This document shows, piece by piece, positions 48,633 to 56,237 of a stretch of DNA of 64,000 nucleotides. The first letter of the stretch is position 1. Each line of letters opens with the position of its first letter. Location of the stretch: contig JAHDXO010000005.1 of assembly GCA_023382975.1 (NCBI GenBank), forward strand, positions 108,886 through 172,885, in the 5' to 3' direction. Below the pieces are notes generated by a model, which searched no databases, was not told the origin of the DNA, and worked only from the letters and a program-made list of their open reading frames with translations. The position numbers were made by a program, and so were the translations under genes. The DNA comes from Pirellulaceae bacterium (GTDB taxonomy: Bacteria > Planctomycetota > Planctomycetia > Pirellulales > Pirellulaceae).

Positions 48633-51340
48633 CCTTGCGGACGTCTCATGCCGACCTGCTGCGAGCTTTCAAGGGCCTGTCCAGCCCCGCGCACGACTAT
48701 GTCGCGTCGCTCTGCGGGTTCGAGATCCCCGAGGACGACACACAGGCGACCGAACCAGCGATGAGGCAGGCGGAATCCGAAGTCCCGGAGAAACGCAGTC
48801 GGCAAAGGCATCAGCCGTCAACATCGGTCAGGCGGGATGTCGGCGGAGGTATCCTGCGGATTTTGGCCCCGATCGACATGACCTTCCGCGACTCGTCGGT
48901 GAAAGCGGAATCGAATTGGTTGGTCGATGCGTCACCCATCTCGTCGGCCGCTTGGCGAGTTCCCGACCATCCGCCTCAGACGCCCCGCAAGCCGGACCTG
49001 ATGCCCTGGCCGCGGTTGTGGCCCTTCCTGCATCGAACGCACAGTCGTCGGTCGAACGGTCCCAAGCCGGCCCTCGGCTCGATCGTCGCCGCGATGGCCC
49101 GGTTGGTTCCGTTGCGGCGGGTTCCGTACGAACCGGTCTGGCGCTGGACCCGCGCTAGTTGGATGTTGCTGGATTTGCGGGATGCGTTGTTTCCGTTCCA
49201 CGACGACCAGGAAAGCGTGCGGAAACGATGGTTCCTGTTGTTCGGCAACGAAGCTTGCTGCACCATCGTGTGCCCCGACGGGAAACCGCCGACCAAGCTG
49301 CCGCCCGCCGGAACGCCCGTCTTGTACATCGGCGATTTCGGGATGTTGGAAAACCGGGACGGAAGCAGCCCATCGGCTTGGGACCGAGAAACGGCTCGCT
49401 CCTGGATCGAATACGGTCTGACTCTGCGGCAGCGCGGCTGTTCGGCCTGTGCCCTGGTGCCTTGTCCCAGGCAGCGGTGGGACCAGACGATTGCCGCGGT
49501 TTGGACCTGTGCCGACTGGAGCGAGTCCGCCACGGCGCCGCCGATGGAGCGAGGCTGGACGCCGCTGGAACGTGTCCCCGAGGCCGACGCGCAGGCCTTG
49601 GAGCAAATGGCTGCCCTGGCGGCCCCCTCGCTGCGCATCGACCGGCCCTTGCTTCGCGAATTGCGGCGGCTGTTGCCGCACCACTCGAACCATCCGGGCG
49701 CGGAATACGACTTCTTTCACGCTTGTTCCCGGAATCTGGACGCCGTGTATGTCCCGCGCGACAAGGTTGACGCGGCCCTGGCCCGCTTTCGATGTCTCCC
49801 GATCGAAACCAAGCAACAGATCGTCGATCTGCTGCGCGCCCACCATACCGATTGCGCAGAAATCGTTCGCGCCCGCGAAACGCTGTTGCTGAACGAAGGG
49901 CAAGCTCCCGTGACGCCGGAGGAAGTCGATCAAGCCGTCCAATTGACCCGCAACGCCTGCGCCGCGCTGCTGCGATACGTGCGCGCGAAGGATCCGGAAT
50001 CGATTCGACGCCGGGGATTCGCCAATTGGCAACAGGCCGAACTGGAGTCGTTCACGCGTTCGACGGCGGAAGAAATCGCCGTCGCCTGGAAGCTGGCTCA
50101 GAAAGCCAGTGAAGCGTCCGTGGCCGAGCGACCGGACGTGATCGCCGACCAGGATCTGCTGTGGCTCGAAGCCGTCCTGAAACAACTGCCCGAGACGCCG
50201 ATTCCTTGGGAAATGCGTCGATCCGGCGCCGATCTGCGATTCGATGTCGCTCCGCTGGAACCGGCAGACCGATCCGCAAGTCCACTGCTCAGACAGTTCG
50301 TTCGAATTCCGGCATGCGGCACCGGGTTGGAAGTTGTCCGGACGGATCCCGACGGGAACGCCAAAGAGGATCGCGAGCTGGAACGAAACCATCTGCTGCC
50401 CGTCGCCGACAGCGATCGAAAGATCGAGGTGCGGACGGACAGGGCGATTCTCACGTGCGAAGCCTGGGAGCCGCCGCGGTGGGCGACGCGGTTCGGATGG
50501 GACCGGTGCGGGCTGTTTGCGGATTTCGTGGTCGGTGGAGTCTCGTTCACGCTGCGCTGGATTCCGCCGGGCGAATTCGTCATGGGCTCGCCCGAGAACG
50601 AAGCGGGACGGTTCGATCGGGAAGGCCCGCAGCATCGAGTGACGATCGGCCGCGGGTTCTGGCTTGGCGAAACGCCGGTCACCCAGGCACAGTACGCGGC
50701 GGTGACGGGCCTGCAGCCGTCGTATTTTCAACATGCCGGGGACCGCGCCCCAGTCGAGCAAGTCAGTTGGGACGACTGCCAAGCGTTCTGCGACAGACTG
50801 CCGAGGTTCATGACGGACTTCGATACCAGTTTCGTGTTCCGGTTGCCGACCGAAGCCGAGTTGGAGTACGCCTGCCGCGCTGGGACCACCGGGGCGTTGT
50901 ACACGGGGCCGCTGACGATCCTTGGCGACAACAACGGCCCGGAACTCGACACGATCGCCTGGTACGGCGGCAACAGCGGCGTCGAGTACGAAGGCGGAGT
51001 AGACAGTTCCAATTGGAAAAATAAGCAGTTCGACCACCAGCGCGCGGGCACGCATCCGGTGCGGCAGAAGCGGCCCAATCCGTGGGGTCTGTACGACATG
51101 CTGGGCAATGTGTTGGAGTGGTGCGAAGATGGCTGGCACGGCAGTTACCAGGATGCTCCCACTGACGGTGCAGCGTGGGCTGCAGAAGGCTCGCGCCGCG
51201 TCTACCGCGGTGGCAGTTGGGCCAACGATGCCCGCGGCTGCCGTTGTGCGTACCGCCGCAGCTGGGACCGGGGCGACCGCGGCGACAACCTCGGTTTTCG
51301 GCTGGTTCTTGCCCCCAGGTCCGCCGGTCCGTTCTCTTGA
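48629..51340 (+). CDS. vWA-like/FGE fusion sensor with variable C-terminus
   Basis: This 903-residue protein starts at ATG 48629, overlapping the MoxR stop. Residues ~170-310 look like a degenerate vWA fold (TRASWMLLDLRDALF, VLYIGDFGML, EYGLTLRQRGCSACALVPCP), missing the metal-site DxSxS. The C-terminal ~275 residues are a formylglycine-generating-enzyme-like (SUMF1/C-type-lectin) domain: LRWIPPGEFVMGSPENEAGR, LPTEAELEYACRAGTT, GLYDMLGNVLEWCEDGW, RGGSW and LGFRLVLAPR. The paired catalytic cysteines of true FGE are not evident. The patch at 51203-51289 varies against the second FGE gene. The role is probably target recognition for the TIR effector. Confidence 0.82.
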   Translation: MTLRTSHADLLRAFKGLSSPAHDYVASLCGFEIPEDDTQATEPAMRQAESEVPEKRSRQRHQPSTSVRRDVGGGILRILAPIDMTFRDSSVKAESNWLVDASPISSAAWRVPDHPPQTPRKPDLMPWPRLWPFLHRTHSRRSNGPKPALGSIVAAMARLVPLRRVPYEPVWRWTRASWMLLDLRDALFPFHDDQESVRKRWFLLFGNEACCTIVCPDGKPPTKLPPAGTPVLYIGDFGMLENRDGSSPSAWDRETARSWIEYGLTLRQRGCSACALVPCPRQRWDQTIAAVWTCADWSESATAPPMERGWTPLERVPEADAQALEQMAALAAPSLRIDRPLLRELRRLLPHHSNHPGAEYDFFHACSRNLDAVYVPRDKVDAALARFRCLPIETKQQIVDLLRAHHTDCAEIVRARETLLLNEGQAPVTPEEVDQAVQLTRNACAALLRYVRAKDPESIRRRGFANWQQAELESFTRSTAEEIAVAWKLAQKASEASVAERPDVIADQDLLWLEAVLKQLPETPIPWEMRRSGADLRFDVAPLEPADRSASPLLRQFVRIPACGTGLEVVRTDPDGNAKEDRELERNHLLPVADSDRKIEVRTDRAILTCEAWEPPRWATRFGWDRCGLFADFVVGGVSFTLRWIPPGEFVMGSPENEAGRFDREGPQHRVTIGRGFWLGETPVTQAQYAAVTGLQPSYFQHAGDRAPVEQVSWDDCQAFCDRLPRFMTDFDTSFVFRLPTEAELEYACRAGTTGALYTGPLTILGDNNGPELDTIAWYGGNSGVEYEGGVDSSNWKNKQFDHQRAGTHPVRQKRPNPWGLYDMLGNVLEWCEDGWHGSYQDAPTDGAAWAAEGSRRVYRGGSWANDARGCRCAYRRSWDRGDRGDNLGFRLVLAPRSAGPFS
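51203..51289 (+). repeat. Candidate variable repeat of a diversity-generating retroelement
   Basis: Between constant RV and LGFRLVLAPR blocks, codons for residues 859-887 differ from the same place in the gene at 52120. Many of the differing positions fit AAC or AAT template codons changed at both adenines (TAC/CGC, AAC/GCC, GAT/CGT, GGC/CTC, CGC/AAC, AGC/TAT, GGC/TCC). Constant codons (RGGS, AR, CR, A, R) match. Right after it, 31 bases (51290-51320) are almost identical in both genes. Confidence 0.6.
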
Positions 51341-51371
51341 GCTGGAAGGCGGAGTGCGGGCGGCACGGGCG

Positions 51372-51406
51372 GGTACGGCTGCGCAGCGCAGCGGAGCCGC
51401 CGTGCC
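51372..51406. repeat. GC-rich hairpin after the FGE fusion gene
   Basis: GGTACGGC (51372-51379) pairs with GCCGTGCC (51399-51406), one G-U pair, around a loop with an inner GCTGCGC-A-GCGCAGC stem. It starts 32 bases after the stop codon. The same hairpin, more perfect, follows the second FGE gene at 52983-53025. Confidence 0.8.
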
Positions 51407-51600
51407 AGCACGTGCCAGCCAGCACGAAGCGTCGGGGGTCGCAGGGGGCTTGCCCCCCGCGCGCCATGCCGGCGCGCGATATCCTCCCTCCGGACGACAA
51501 CCGTGGATTCCAAGCAGCACTCAAGATTCGTGCCGGTTACGTTGCATTTTCTGGTTGATGCGTGTGTGTCCAAACTGGGGACTTTGAAGTTGCTCAATGT

Positions 51601-51826
51601 CTCCGCCGAGCTTGCTCGGTGGGACGACGATTCTGCACTACCTCGAGGAATGCCGAGAACCCCGCCCCCGCCGAGCTCGCTCGGTGGAGCGCATGATTCG
51701 GTCACTCTCACACACGGATCTCCAATCATTGCTTCCACCGAGCAAGCTCGGCGGGGAGCGGAACACGTGGGGACTTGCCCGTTAGTGCAAGATCACCGCG
51801 CCACCGAGCAAGCTCGGCGGGGGGCG
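51601..51826. repeat. Four copies of the CCGAGCAAGCTCGG element
   Basis: Copies at about 51601-51639 and 51667-51690 point one way; copies at about 51731-51760 and 51784-51820 point the other. The unit is GTAGTGCA, then about ten bases, then CCACCGAGCAAGCTCGGCGG. The first ~160 bases are nearly identical to 53101-53264, after the second FGE gene, so a segment has been duplicated with it. Confidence 0.9.
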
Positions 51827-52119
51827 AAGCCGGACAGAACGCGCAAATTCAAAGGCGTAGAACCACCGAGGCGAGATCGGTGGCGACGAAGAATTCCGCG
51901 CGGAGGCTGCCGCTCACCATTCTCCGCCTCAGGCAATCTTCCATGATGCTTACAGCAGTTGTCTCCGACCCTGCCGAAGCCGCAGCCGCAGGTCTCCGGC
52001 GAGATTGGAGACCTTCGGTCGGCTGAGTGATTGGGGCAGAGACCGGGCACCGCATTTCGAGTAGGCTATGTTCAGCGAACTGCCCAGTATCCCGTAACTG
52101 AAACGAACGAGCGACTGCC

Positions 52120-52956
52120 ATGATCGTCAGGATTCCAGCCATTGTGCCCGAGACGCCGGCGTGGGCGGATACGTTCGGGGTGGATGTGTACGGCATCTTC
52201 GCCGGCGTGACGGTGGGCGAAACGACGCAGATCCTGCGCTGGATCGAGCCCGGCCGGTTCATCATGGGATCGCCGAACCGAGAATTTGGACGATTCGCTG
52301 ACGAAGGTCCGCAGCACGAGGTGACGATCCGCCGCGGATTCTGGTTCGGCCAGACGCCGGTCACGCAAGCGTTCTACGAAGCGTTGACGGGCACAAATCC
52401 GAGCCATTTCCAAGGTGACGGGCAGCGGCCGGTAGAAAACGTCGATTGGGACGATGCGGCGGCCTTCTGCGAGTGTTTGAACAAGATCTACCCCGAACTG
52501 CACGACGCGCTGTTGCGCTTGCCGTCCGAAGCCGAATGGGAGTACGCGTGCCGGGCCGGAACCAAGCAGGCGTTGTACAGCGGCAACGAGTCCACTAGCG
52601 AGACGGAGCGTTGCCCTCACCTGGACAAACTCGCGTGGTACGCCGCGAATTCCCGCGAGACGACGCATCCGGTCGGCGAGAAGCAGCCGAACCGCTGGGG
52701 CTTGTACGACATGCTGGGCAACATCTGGGAGTGGTGCGAGGACGGCTGGCACGGCAACTACCAGGGCGCGCCCAGCGATGGTACAGCGTGGGCTGCGCAA
52801 GGGGCGGCCCGCGTCCGCCGGGGTGGCAGTGTAGCAGCCCGTGCCCGCCTCTGTCGCAACGCGTCGCGCAACTATTGCGAGTCGGGCAACCGTTCCCTCG
52901 GCTTCCGGCTGGTTCTTGCCCCCAGGTTCCAGGAGGACGCCGGTCCGTTCTCTTGA
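52120..52956 (+). CDS. Second FGE/C-type-lectin-like protein with variable C-terminus
   Basis: This 278-residue protein is almost all one formylglycine-generating-enzyme-like domain (LRWIEPGRFIMGSPNREFGR, WEYACRAGTKQ, GLYDMLGNIWEWCEDGWHGN, RGGS, LGFRLVLAPR). It has no signal peptide and no vWA part. Its last ~85 residues are similar to the end of the fusion gene, except for the patch at 52816-52896, which differs strongly. It follows 779 bp after the operon on the same strand. It could be a stand-alone sensor for the same MoxR/TIR apparatus or a donor copy for the fusion gene. Confidence 0.82.
   Translation: MIVRIPAIVPETPAWADTFGVDVYGIFAGVTVGETTQILRWIEPGRFIMGSPNREFGRFADEGPQHEVTIRRGFWFGQTPVTQAFYEALTGTNPSHFQGDGQRPVENVDWDDAAAFCECLNKIYPELHDALLRLPSEAEWEYACRAGTKQALYSGNESTSETERCPHLDKLAWYAANSRETTHPVGEKQPNRWGLYDMLGNIWEWCEDGWHGNYQGAPSDGTAWAAQGAARVRRGGSVAARARLCRNASRNYCESGNRSLGFRLVLAPRFQEDAGPFS
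52816..52896 (+). repeat. Candidate variable repeat, second FGE gene
   Basis: This is the counterpart of 51203-51289. Residues 233-259 read RRGGS-VAARARLCRNASRN, then YCESGNRS, against YRGGS-WANDARGCRCAYRR, then SWDRGDRGDN. The two-residue length difference is near the end. The block 52897-52927 after it is almost identical to 51290-51320. Confidence 0.6.
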
Positions 52957-52982
52957 GCTGGTAGCGGAGTGCGGGCGGCACG

Positions 52983-53025
52983 TGCTGGCACGGCTGCGCA
53001 GCGCAGCGGAGCCGCCGTGCCAGCA
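52983..53025. repeat. 12-bp-stem GC-rich hairpin after the second FGE gene
   Basis: TGCTGGCACGGC (52983-52994) pairs perfectly with GCCGTGCCAGCA (53014-53025); the loop contains a nested GCTGCGC-A-GCGCAGC palindrome. It begins 27 bases after the stop codon and matches the hairpin at 51372-51406. In retroelement targets a hairpin just after the variable repeat is needed for recognition. Confidence 0.85.
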
Positions 53026-53100
53026 TGTGCCAGCCAGCACGAAGCCGAGTTCGCCGGAAAATGAAACTTGAAGGACTGACCACGGATGATTGCCCCCCGT

Positions 53101-53264
53101 CTCCGCCGAGCTTGCTCGGTGGGACGACGATTCTGCACTACATCGAGGAGCGCCGAGGAACCCCGCCCCCGCCGAGCTTGCTCGGTGGAGCGCATGATTC
53201 GGTCACTCTGACGCACCAATCTCCAATCATGGCATCCACCGTGCAAGCACGGCTGCGCAGCGGA
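53101..53264. repeat. Repeat block duplicated from 51601-51760
   Basis: About 160 bases starting CTCCGCCGAGCTTGCTCGGT are nearly identical to the start of the block after the fusion gene, including CGCATGATTCGGTCACTCT in the middle. It ends in a degenerate third element (CACCGTGCAAGCACGGCTGC). It fills most of the 349-bp gap before the convergent DUF4350 gene; no gene is seen there. Confidence 0.9.
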
Positions 53265-53305
53265 ACGGGGCACAATCCGCAAATTTCAGGGCGGCGTTCG
53301 TCTCG

Positions 53306-54523
53306 TCAATCGGCTTGGCGGGGTGCGGGATCCGGGGGTGGGTTGGTGTCGCGCTGATTGCGGTCGTGGAACTGGGCCAGTTGTTGGCGGGCGTAGGCTT
53401 GGTCCTTGGTGCCGGCCAGCAGTTCGCCGAAGGCGTGGACGTGGCGGCCGAAGTCGGAGATGGCTTCGGGCGGCAACTCGTACGGGCGGCCGAAGATGGC
53501 CAGGCGAGCGAACAGGTACAGCACGCCCAACGCCAGAAAATGCCAGAGAATGCCGCCCAGCGGCCAGACGGTGAATGCTTCCAAGCCCGTGGGCTGCTTG
53601 CTGCCCGGCTCCTGCTGAAACACGAACGGACCGCCCTCGCCGCTCTCCAGAAACACGACTTTCGCCGGCGTTCCGCACTGGGCGATCAGCTTGCCGGCCA
53701 GCTTGCGGTGCTCCTTCTCGATCAGCGGCAGGTTCAGCAGAAACGATCCGTTGTTGACGACCAAGATCTGGTTGCCCGACTGGGTGCGGTGGACCAGCCG
53801 GTACGCCAGGATGCCGTCGGGGGATTGCAGCAGGATCTCCGAGCGGTACGGACTGCGGTCGCCGCCGCTGGAGCGCGTCGCGGGCGGGTCGAGGCGACTG
53901 TGGATCTCGGCTCGAATGCCCGAGACATCGATCCCGTCGCCCTGGCTCCACGTTCCGGACCATGGCGGCTCGCCGCCGCGGCTTTTCCGGGTAGCACGGC
54001 TGCCGGGGTCGCGGTGCATGGTGAACCACGAGAAGTCCCGTTTGTCCGGCATGGTCGCGCGGCGGGCCGCATAGGCTGCCCGCGCTCGAGCCAAGCGGCG
54101 CAAGACTTCCACCCGCTGGTCGGCGGGCGCTGCTGCGAGGATCGCGGCCCAGTACGACACCTCGGCATCGAAATCCCGGCCGATGTAGACCAGCGTCCGC
54201 TGCGATCCCTGGGCCAGCCAGTCCTCCAGGAAGTCCCGCACGTCGTCGCCGGGCGGCTGAAAATCGTCGGGCGCCCAAACGATGGTGTCGTAGTCGTTGA
54301 TCCGTGGCGACAGAAAACGGCGCGACGTCACTTTCCAGCCGGCTTCGCGGAACATCTCGGCCAGCACGGCCGTCCCGTTCACGCTGTCGCCGCCCGGCGA
54401 GCCTCGCCGCCGGCCGTACGTCCCGTCGATGTGCTCGCTGCCGCAGCCGGCAGCAAACGACAATCCAGCCGCCAGCAACCATGCCATGCGCAGCGGACTT
54501 CGAGGTGGAAGGAAACGGTTCAT
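53306..54523 (-). CDS. DUF4350-type membrane lipoprotein
   Basis: This 405-residue protein has a lipobox (LSFAAGCGSEH), then a GATase-like or Rossmann domain (AVLAEMFREAGWKVTSRRFL, YDTIVWAPDDFQPPGDDVRD), and one membrane helix near the C-terminus (GILWHFLALGVLYLFARLAI). DUF4350 proteins occur in the RDD/SpoIIM/DUF4129 cassette with MoxR and DUF58. The start at 54523 overlaps the DUF4129 gene stop (ATGA). Its role is unknown; envelope maintenance is often suggested. Confidence 0.85.
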   Translation of the reverse strand: MNRFLPPRSPLRMAWLLAAGLSFAAGCGSEHIDGTYGRRRGSPGGDSVNGTAVLAEMFREAGWKVTSRRFLSPRINDYDTIVWAPDDFQPPGDDVRDFLEDWLAQGSQRTLVYIGRDFDAEVSYWAAILAAAPADQRVEVLRRLARARAAYAARRATMPDKRDFSWFTMHRDPGSRATRKSRGGEPPWSGTWSQGDGIDVSGIRAEIHSRLDPPATRSSGGDRSPYRSEILLQSPDGILAYRLVHRTQSGNQILVVNNGSFLLNLPLIEKEHRKLAGKLIAQCGTPAKVVFLESGEGGPFVFQQEPGSKQPTGLEAFTVWPLGGILWHFLALGVLYLFARLAIFGRPYELPPEAISDFGRHVHAFGELLAGTKDQAYARQQLAQFHDRNQRDTNPPPDPAPRQAD

Positions 54524-55329
54524 GAGGCGGCCAATTGCTGCAAGTGTTGATGAAAGCTCTCCAGACTCCGCCAACAGCCCTCGAACCGTTCCGGATCCAA
54601 GCGGTGCCGGCCGAAGAACACGTCCTCGAAGGCCACCATCGAACGCCGCAGCAGTTCCTGCAATGTCGGTTGCTGCGACAATTCGGCCACGTATTGTCGG
54701 TTGGTCTTGCCTCGTGCCAAGCGGATCAGGTCTTGGCGGTCGAGCGCCAGCAGCTTGTAACTGAACAGATAGATCATCGCTTGGCTGGTATCGCCTCGTT
54801 CGTAACAGGCCTTGGCTTCGGCCAACAGATCGGCCGGGGGCCGCGCGATCTGGAAGGGCAGGCTGTCGATTCGGTCGGCTTCGATCTTCGTGGAAACGGC
54901 TTCTGCTTCGTCGACGGCCACAGCGGTCTGCTCTTCGCGCAGCACCAAACCGCGGGCCAGCAGCACGATCAAGCCGACCAGCAGCAGACCCAGCCCGATC
55001 CAGATCAGCCAGCGCAACGCGACCCCCAGACCCTTGACCAGGTATTCGAGCCACGAGTAGTCGCTCGGCTTCGTCGGCGTCGCTTGCCACATCGAGCCGC
55101 GGTTCTTGGCCGATTCGCGCGGCGTCCGGACGTCGATTCGCCGCAGCCCGTCCTCCTGCGCATCGTACCACGGGTACTTGGACCGAGCGGACAAGGCCTT
55201 GCGGCCCGCCTCGACCGACGGGGCGGGTTCCAAGCCACTGGCTCCCGCAGGCCAAGCCAGCGCGAGCGCGGCGATGATCAGCCCGTTGATCAACCAAGCG
55301 AACTTGAAGAAATCCATGAGACGCCACAT
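54520..55329 (-). CDS. DUF4129 membrane protein
   Basis: This 269-residue protein has a signal or membrane segment at the start (KFAWLINGLIIAALALAWPA) and a central helix (LRWLIWIGLGLLLVGLIVLL). The C-terminal cytoplasmic part, with EAKACYERGDTSQAMIYLFS, ARGKTNRQYVAEL and VFFGRHRLDPERFEGCW, is typical of DUF4129. Two starts are close (55329 or 55317); 55329 gives the better upstream GAGG. It is followed directly by DUF4350. Confidence 0.87.
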   Translation of the reverse strand: MWRLMDFFKFAWLINGLIIAALALAWPAGASGLEPAPSVEAGRKALSARSKYPWYDAQEDGLRRIDVRTPRESAKNRGSMWQATPTKPSDYSWLEYLVKGLGVALRWLIWIGLGLLLVGLIVLLARGLVLREEQTAVAVDEAEAVSTKIEADRIDSLPFQIARPPADLLAEAKACYERGDTSQAMIYLFSYKLLALDRQDLIRLARGKTNRQYVAELSQQPTLQELLRRSMVAFEDVFFGRHRLDPERFEGCWRSLESFHQHLQQLAAS

Positions 55330-55346
55330 CGAAAACGCTGCCTCGA

Positions 55347-56237
55347 TCACCCGTAACGCGCCACCAGGCGTCCCGCTTCCGCGCGGACGCGCAATTCGAC
55401 TTCCCAACCTTCCTGGCGAATGCGAAGATCCAAATACGTCAAGAACCGAAACACAGCCAGATACATCGCGGTCAGCCAGATCGCCGCCGGGTACGCGACC
55501 AGCAGCATCCCTGGGCCTTGGCTCCAATCGTTCGTCAGCACGCCGGACACGAACAACATCGTCCCGTAGACCGCCGCCGCCAGCAAGACGGTGATCGACG
55601 CCGACGCCCACCAACGAAAGAACAGATCGCCCGCCGACGCGCCGTGCAGCATCTGGCTGCGACGGCCCACGGTGATCCGCTGGGCGTCGCGGCTGACCAG
55701 CGGGTTCTGCTCCAGCAAGGTGATTTCGTTCATGAACGGCCGGAAGGAACGCAACCCAGCCGCGTACGTGACTAGAAGCAAGGGAAGAACCACGTCCAGA
55801 AACGGCTCGAAGTCGCCGTCCCGATTCGCGGCCAACAGCAGCAGCCAAGCCGCGCCGACCCCTCGGATCAGCAGATGGCACCAGACGATCCGTGGCGACA
55901 GTTTCCACACGTCGCGGACAACATCCCGCAACCGCGGGCGGTCGAGAAAGACTGCTTGTCCCAGATAGGACGTGGCAAACACCGACGCCAGCGGCGCTTC
56001 CAGAAACATCAGCACCGTCATGTGCCACAGGTAACGCAGCGGGATGTCCAACAAGTTGTCCGTCTCCGGCAGCATCCAACCGATCAGCAGATGGTTGACG
56101 ACCATCAACGGCGCCGCGCCCAACGCCATCGTCGCCAACAGCGGCACCAGGTAGACCCGCAGCACGTGCAGGGCCAGGTCCAGGGTCTCGAGCACGCCGC
56201 GCTCGCGGACGGCGATACGCGTTTTATCCAGTTGCAC
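55347..56237 (-). CDS. Polytopic membrane protein of the RDD/SpoIIM cassette
   Basis: This 296-residue protein has about six membrane helices (VYLVPLLATMALGAAPLMVV, YLWHMTVLMFLEAPLASVFA, CHLLIRGVGAAWLLLLAA and others). It sits between the SpoIIM and DUF4129 genes and overlaps SpoIIM by 14 bases. I do not assign a family; it resembles the DUF4013-like members of such cassettes. Confidence 0.75.
   Translation of the reverse strand: MQLDKTRIAVRERGVLETLDLALHVLRVYLVPLLATMALGAAPLMVVNHLLIGWMLPETDNLLDIPLRYLWHMTVLMFLEAPLASVFATSYLGQAVFLDRPRLRDVVRDVWKLSPRIVWCHLLIRGVGAAWLLLLAANRDGDFEPFLDVVLPLLLVTYAAGLRSFRPFMNEITLLEQNPLVSRDAQRITVGRRSQMLHGASAGDLFFRWWASASITVLLAAAVYGTMLFVSGVLTNDWSQGPGMLLVAYPAAIWLTAMYLAVFRFLTYLDLRIRQEGWEVELRVRAEAGRLVARYG

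Larger units (their letters stand above)
51341..52119. other. 779-bp gap with hairpin and repeats, no supported gene
   Basis: This gap holds the GC-rich hairpin (51372-51406) and four copies of the CCGAGCAAGCTCGG element (51601-51826). Open frames here are made of repeat sequence or have no ribosome site. The stretch from about 51830 to 52119 shows nothing I can name. I looked for a reverse transcriptase and a template repeat and found none. Confidence 0.6.

Noticed and set aside
51503-51946. 147-residue plus-strand frame after the FGE fusion gene
   Set aside because: Made largely of translated repeat elements, without a ribosome site.
46151-53300. Reverse transcriptase or template repeat for the FGE variable patches
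   Set aside because: Read in all frames around the island: no YxDD-type reverse transcriptase motif and no adenine-rich copy of the patch. If a retroelement exists it is outside the window.
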